From the NCBI GenBank assembly GCA_026397855.1, contig JAPLUA010000610.1:1-9802 (forward strand): a DNA stretch of 9,802 bases, read 5' to 3'. A program made the position numbers and the translations under genes. Shown piece after piece: positions 6,709 to 9,802 of this stretch (position 1 is its first letter; every line of letters starts with the position of its first letter). Under the pieces are notes generated by a model, which did not search any database, was not told where the DNA came from, and saw nothing but the letters and a program-made list of their open reading frames with translations. The DNA comes from Verrucomicrobiota bacterium (lineage in GTDB: Bacteria; Verrucomicrobiota; Verrucomicrobiia; Limisphaerales; UBA8199).

Positions 6709-6896
6709 TGTCGCAAGGTCGCTGCTTTCTGAAAGGCCGCCCTGTCGCCATGTCGCTCGATGGATTTGAGTACGCGGCAGGCTTCGTCCAGGGTTTGGGG
6801 ATAGTAATCTTCCCGCAGAAACCAGAGGCAGCACGAGCGGTACTCGTCCATGAGCTGGTTTACGGGCTGCAAGACAGTGATCGCATTCTCGTTCAT
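6669..6896 (-). CDS. 75-residue partner protein of the nucleotidyltransferase (possible antitoxin)
   Basis: A short soluble protein, MNENAITVLQPVNQLMDEYR at its start, then C-L-W-F-L-R-E-D-Y-Y-P and a helical half with IERHGDRAAFQKAATLRQWL. No signal peptide, membrane helix or DNA-binding helix-turn-helix is evident. I recall similar small proteins (…CLWFLR.DYYP…RHGDR.AF..A…R.WL) encoded just before nucleotidyltransferase genes, but cannot name a family. The stop lies 40 nt inside the nucleotidyltransferase gene, an overlap usual in toxin-antitoxin pairs, with the small gene first. A 70-bp gap (6897-6966) separates it from the UbiB-like gene; a promoter could be there, but I see no clear boxes. 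The ATG at 6896 has no strong ribosome binding site. Confidence 0.75.
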   Translation of the reverse strand: MNENAITVLQPVNQLMDEYRSCCLWFLREDYYPQTLDEACRVLKSIERHGDRAAFQKAATLRQWLLQNSNARSAA

Positions 6897-6966
6897 GTCG
6901 CTGGTAATCTAGCGGCGATCCCATTCCCTCACAAGCCCTGTCCGGTGACTGCAGTTCCCGCCAGGG

Positions 6967-8571
6967 TCACTTCTTATAACTGATATCGCCGGATTTCTTG
7001 ATCGCGCGCACCACGAGCGTGGGTGGCGCCTTCATGCTCCACAACAGGGAGGAGCCGACGAAGAGCGCGGCGGTGACGACGCCCAGCACAAGCCGGTTAA
7101 TGACCGGGTCGAGGTGCCGGTGGTCCAGATGGACCGAGAAGGTGCCGTCGCGCACGCGCTTGAGGACATCGCCAAAGTCGCGGGGCAGGGCCTCGATCAG
7201 GCGCTCCCAGTCGCGGTAGGCGTGCTGGAGCCGGCCGAGGATGCGGCGGGGCGAGAGCCGGCGCCGGATCATCGTGGTGTAGAACGGGCGGATGACCTCG
7301 GCCAGGCTGAACGAGGGGCTTAATTGCTGGGCTGTCCCCTCCAGCTCAACCAGCGTGCGCAGCAGCAGTGAGATCGGGGGCGGGAGCGTGATATTGTAGC
7401 GCCGGATGATCTCCAGCACGCTGTTCAGCGCCCCGCTCAGGTCCATGTCCTGGATGGATTGCCCGGTGTAGTCGGCGACAAAGTCCGTGACATCGGCCCG
7501 TAACTGCTCGCGCGGCGTGCTCGGCGGCGCGGACCCGAGGCGCAGGAGGATCTCCGCAAGGTCGGTCGAGGTGGGGCTTACCACCGCCATCAGCATATCC
7601 TCGACGGCCTCGGCCAGATCTTCATCCAGCCGGCCAACCATGCCGCAATCCAGGACTCCCACCACGCCGCCCGGCAGGAGCATCATGTTGCCCGGATGCG
7701 GGTCGGCATGGTAGAACGCATCCCGGAAGATCATCTGCAGATACATGCTGGCGCCCCGGCGGGCGAACTCGGTCAGGTCCGCCCCCGACGCCGCCAGCGC
7801 GGCGGAGTCGGTGCCGAGGATGCCGCACAGCCGTTCCATGGTCAGCACGCGGCGGCTGGAGAATTCCGGGTGGGAATGTGGGAAATGGACGGCGGGGTCA
7901 TTGGCAAAGTGAGCTGCGAATTCATCGAGGTTGCGGCGCTCGAAGGTGAAGTCGAGCTCGCGCAACAGGGTGTGGCGGAACTGGCGGACGACGGCCACCG
8001 GCTGGTAAAGGCGCACCTGGGGCGCGTGTTTCTCCGCCAGCTCGGCCAGCCCCGCCAGGATATCCAGGTCGGGCAGAATCTTATCCAGAATGCCCGCGTG
8101 CTGAACCTTGATCACCACCTCCTCGCCGGAGTGCAGCCGGGCGCGATGGGCCTGGGCGATGGAGGCCGAGGCCAACGGTGTGTTGTCGAACTCGGCGAAC
8201 AACGTCTCCGGCGCCTGCCCGAGCTCGGCCTGGATCGTGGCCCGCACGGTCTCGGGCGGATCGGCGGGAGCGGCCGCCTGCAGGTGAGCCAGTTCCCGGG
8301 CCAGGTCGGGGCCGACGAGGTCGGGCCGCGTGCTGAGCACCTGGCCCAGCTTCATGAGCGTGGTGCCCAGTTCCGTGAATGCCAGGCGCACGCGCTCCTC
8401 GAACTTCAGATCGGGAATATGCTGCCCATCGAAGGTCTGGATCCGCTCCTGGATCCAGGAGTAATGCCAGCCCTTGAACCAGTCGGCCAGGCCGTATTTG
8501 GCCAGCACGGCAATGATCTCGCCCACCCGATGGGCGTTGCGCTCTAAACGTGTCAGTGCGGCAAACTTCAT
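6967..8571 (-). CDS. UbiB/ABC1 (AarF/ADCK) atypical kinase-like protein
   Basis: 534 residues, near E. coli UbiB length. Diagnostic motifs in order: K74-L-G76-Q77 in LMKLGQVLSTRPDLVG (KxGQ helix), Ala/Ser-rich loop LASASIAQAH (133-142) in place of the P-loop, Lys155 in VVIKVQ, E205-L-D207 (ExD), catalytic loop HADPHPGN (288-295) and metal motif D308-C-G (normally DFG). One or two hydrophobic helices at about 491-512 anchor the C-terminus in the membrane. UbiB-family proteins have ATPase activity and support ubiquinone or other isoprenoid-lipid metabolism. No ubi genes are nearby, so a quinone role here is only family inference. The ATG at 8571 overlaps the stop of the histidine-kinase gene (ATGA), so the two are probably translated together. 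Confidence 0.93.
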   Translation of the reverse strand: MKFAALTRLERNAHRVGEIIAVLAKYGLADWFKGWHYSWIQERIQTFDGQHIPDLKFEERVRLAFTELGTTLMKLGQVLSTRPDLVGPDLARELAHLQAAAPADPPETVRATIQAELGQAPETLFAEFDNTPLASASIAQAHRARLHSGEEVVIKVQHAGILDKILPDLDILAGLAELAEKHAPQVRLYQPVAVVRQFRHTLLRELDFTFERRNLDEFAAHFANDPAVHFPHSHPEFSSRRVLTMERLCGILGTDSAALAASGADLTEFARRGASMYLQMIFRDAFYHADPHPGNMMLLPGGVVGVLDCGMVGRLDEDLAEAVEDMLMAVVSPTSTDLAEILLRLGSAPPSTPREQLRADVTDFVADYTGQSIQDMDLSGALNSVLEIIRRYNITLPPPISLLLRTLVELEGTAQQLSPSFSLAEVIRPFYTTMIRRRLSPRRILGRLQHAYRDWERLIEALPRDFGDVLKRVRDGTFSVHLDHRHLDPVINRLVLGVVTAALFVGSSLLWSMKAPPTLVVRAIKKSGDISYKK

Positions 8572-9802
8572 AACTCATCCAAGGTCTGGGCAGCCTGTAA
8601 GGCATCCTCGCCAGACGATGCGGGGCTCGGCCTCGCTTCGACGGGTTCTGGCGGTAGCCATTTATTCAGCATCTTCGCCACGGTGTCAGGCTCCACCGGC
8701 TTGGTAATATAGTCGTTCATTCCGGCATCAAGGCAGATCTGCCGGTCCCCGACCAGCGCATGCGCTGTCAGGGCGATGATCGGAATACTGCGGCAGTGCG
8801 CGAGGCGCGGCTCGGCCCCGGAACGGATTCGGCGGGTCGCCTCCAGGCCATCCATCACGGGCATGCGCACGTCCATGAATACCAGGTCATAAGGAAGATC
8901 CGCCAGCGCCTGGAGGGTTTCCTGGCCGTCGGCGACGGCGTCGGCGCTCACGCCCAGTTTCTTGAGGATGCCCACCGCCACCAGTTGATTGGTGATGTTG
9001 TCGTCGGCGAGCAGGACCCGCGCGTCGCGGCGAATGACTGCGGGAAAAGGCCGCGCCTCCCGTTGCCCGTTCTGCTGTCTGCGGCCTGTGACGGCGCTGA
9101 GGAGGAATTCCAGAAGTTCGGATTGGCGCACCGGGCGGAGCAGGCAGGCTGCCAGCCGCAGTTCCCTTGCCGCGTCGGCATTCTCCTCCTTGCTGCCGAG
9201 GGAGGTGAGCAGCAGCAGGACTGTGCTGGCCAGGCGGGCGTCGTCGCGAATGGTCCGGCTCAGGGCCAGCCCGTCCATGCCCGGCAACTCCCGGTCCAGG
9301 ATGGCGATGGGGAAGGGTTTGCCGGCGTCGGCGGCCGCATTCATGCGCCGCAGCGCCGAGAAAGCATCCCCCGCTTCAGCGGGCACCATGCCCCAGGACG
9401 CGAGCTGGAGCCGGAGGGTTTCGCGGTTGGTGGCATTGTTGTCCACCAGGAGCACCGGCGTGCCTTGCAGCTCGGCGTGCGCGAGCTGCGGGGCCGGGGC
9501 GCACGCCGGCACGGTGAGCTGCACGGTAAACCAGAACTCGGAGCCCTTGCCGTCCTCGCTGCGCACCCCGATGGTTCCGCCCATCTGCTCGACCAGTTCC
9601 TTGGAAATGGCCAGCCCGAGCCCCGTGCCGCTGTAGTCCCGTGTGGTCGAGATGTTCAACTGGGAGAACTTCCTGAAGAGCATCGGCAGCTTGTCTTCCG
9701 GAATGCCAATGCCGGTGTCCAGGACTTTAATGCGCAGGAAAACCGTGTCATGGGAGCGCGATTCCAGGTCAACGCGCACCGTGACTTCGCCCCGGGATGT
9801 GA
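8568..9802 (-). CDS. Hybrid sensor histidine kinase, C-terminal part: HATPase plus two receiver domains (5' end outside window)
   Basis: The frame is open from the right edge and lacks its N-terminus; a GTG at 9779 lies inside the ATPase domain and is not the start. Domains in order: HATPase_c with N-box-distal G1 DTGIGIP and G2 GTGLGLAIS (about 9720-9600), receiver 1 (about 9460-9090) and receiver 2 (about 9025-8650), then a 25-residue tail with no HPt domain. Receiver 2 is canonical: LLADDN, phospho-Asp in FMDVRMPVMDG (codon 8871-8873), TAH and K in ITKP. Receiver 1 keeps the Asp of ILDRELPGMDG (codon 9294-9296), but its acidic pair is VDNN instead of VDDN and the conserved Lys is Arg (LLRPVRQ). 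The missing part should contain the sensor and the phospho-accepting His. The UbiB-like gene starts within its stop codon. Confidence 0.92.
   Translation of the reverse strand, partial: TSRGEVTVRVDLESRSHDTVFLRIKVLDTGIGIPEDKLPMLFRKFSQLNISTTRDYSGTGLGLAISKELVEQMGGTIGVRSEDGKGSEFWFTVQLTVPACAPAPQLAHAELQGTPVLLVDNNATNRETLRLQLASWGMVPAEAGDAFSALRRMNAAADAGKPFPIAILDRELPGMDGLALSRTIRDDARLASTVLLLLTSLGSKEENADAARELRLAACLLRPVRQSELLEFLLSAVTGRRQQNGQREARPFPAVIRRDARVLLADDNITNQLVAVGILKKLGVSADAVADGQETLQALADLPYDLVFMDVRMPVMDGLEATRRIRSGAEPRLAHCRSIPIIALTAHALVGDRQICLDAGMNDYITKPVEPDTVAKMLNKWLPPEPVEARPSPASSGEDALQAAQTLDEL

Noticed and set aside
5878..6924. Longer version of the nucleotidyltransferase beginning at 6924
   Set aside because: The extra 72 residues show no family similarity and lie over the 75-residue gene in another frame; the ATG at 6708 gives the usual N-terminus.
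7696..8547. Plus-strand open frame opposite the UbiB-like gene
   Set aside because: No domain, GC-driven composition, and fully covered by a gene with all ABC1 kinase motifs.
9777..9779. GTG as the true start of the histidine kinase gene
   Set aside because: Upstream codons to the window edge are in frame and continue the ATPase-domain strand (GEVTVRV), so the gene extends beyond the window.

Overview
This is a GC-rich stretch of bacterial chromosome in which every recognisable protein gene except a transposase scrap reads on the minus strand. The many interspersed palindromes and heptamer repeats look like those of Verrucomicrobiota or related PVC-group genomes. That assignment is an impression from repeat style and protein flavour, not a proof; no rRNA or tRNA is present to test it.

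Layout from left to right. Positions 1-310 are a scar: the first codons of a REP-associated (IS200-like) transposase, a REPIN-like inverted repeat, a second REP-like hairpin and a third small hairpin, ending exactly where an MmeI-like restriction-methyltransferase gene (257-2122) loses its 3' end. The 220-bp gap 2123-2341 holds a heptamer tandem array, a hairpin and three 11-bp-spaced octamers. Then come a potassium-channel gene (2342-3088) and, 18 bp upstream of it in the same transcription direction, a lipoprotein gene (3107-3616). A composite palindromic repeat (3659-3791) separates these from an internally deleted SLC13/citrate-transporter-like pseudogene (3804-4103), which sits directly behind an intact SulP anion transporter (4120-5835). 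Next upstream is an overlapping pair made of a 75-residue protein and an AbiEii-like nucleotidyltransferase (5878-6896), which resembles a toxin-antitoxin module. At the right are a UbiB/ABC1 atypical kinase (6967-8571) and the C-terminal half of a hybrid histidine kinase with two receiver domains (8568-9802, running off the window), joined by an ATGA start/stop overlap.

Transcription would run from right to left. The hybrid kinase and the UbiB-like kinase are probably co-translated. The small protein, nucleotidyltransferase, SulP gene and SLC13 remnant are packed closely enough to form one transcript. The lipoprotein and channel form a separate pair. The left third is decaying accessory DNA: a truncated restriction enzyme, a truncated transposase and repeats.

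I see no clear evidence for a wholly new multi-gene system. The points most worth following are the histidine kinase-UbiB coupling, the nucleotidyltransferase pair with an apparent active-site Asp-to-Gly change, the lipoprotein-channel pair, and the repeat structures at the breakpoints.
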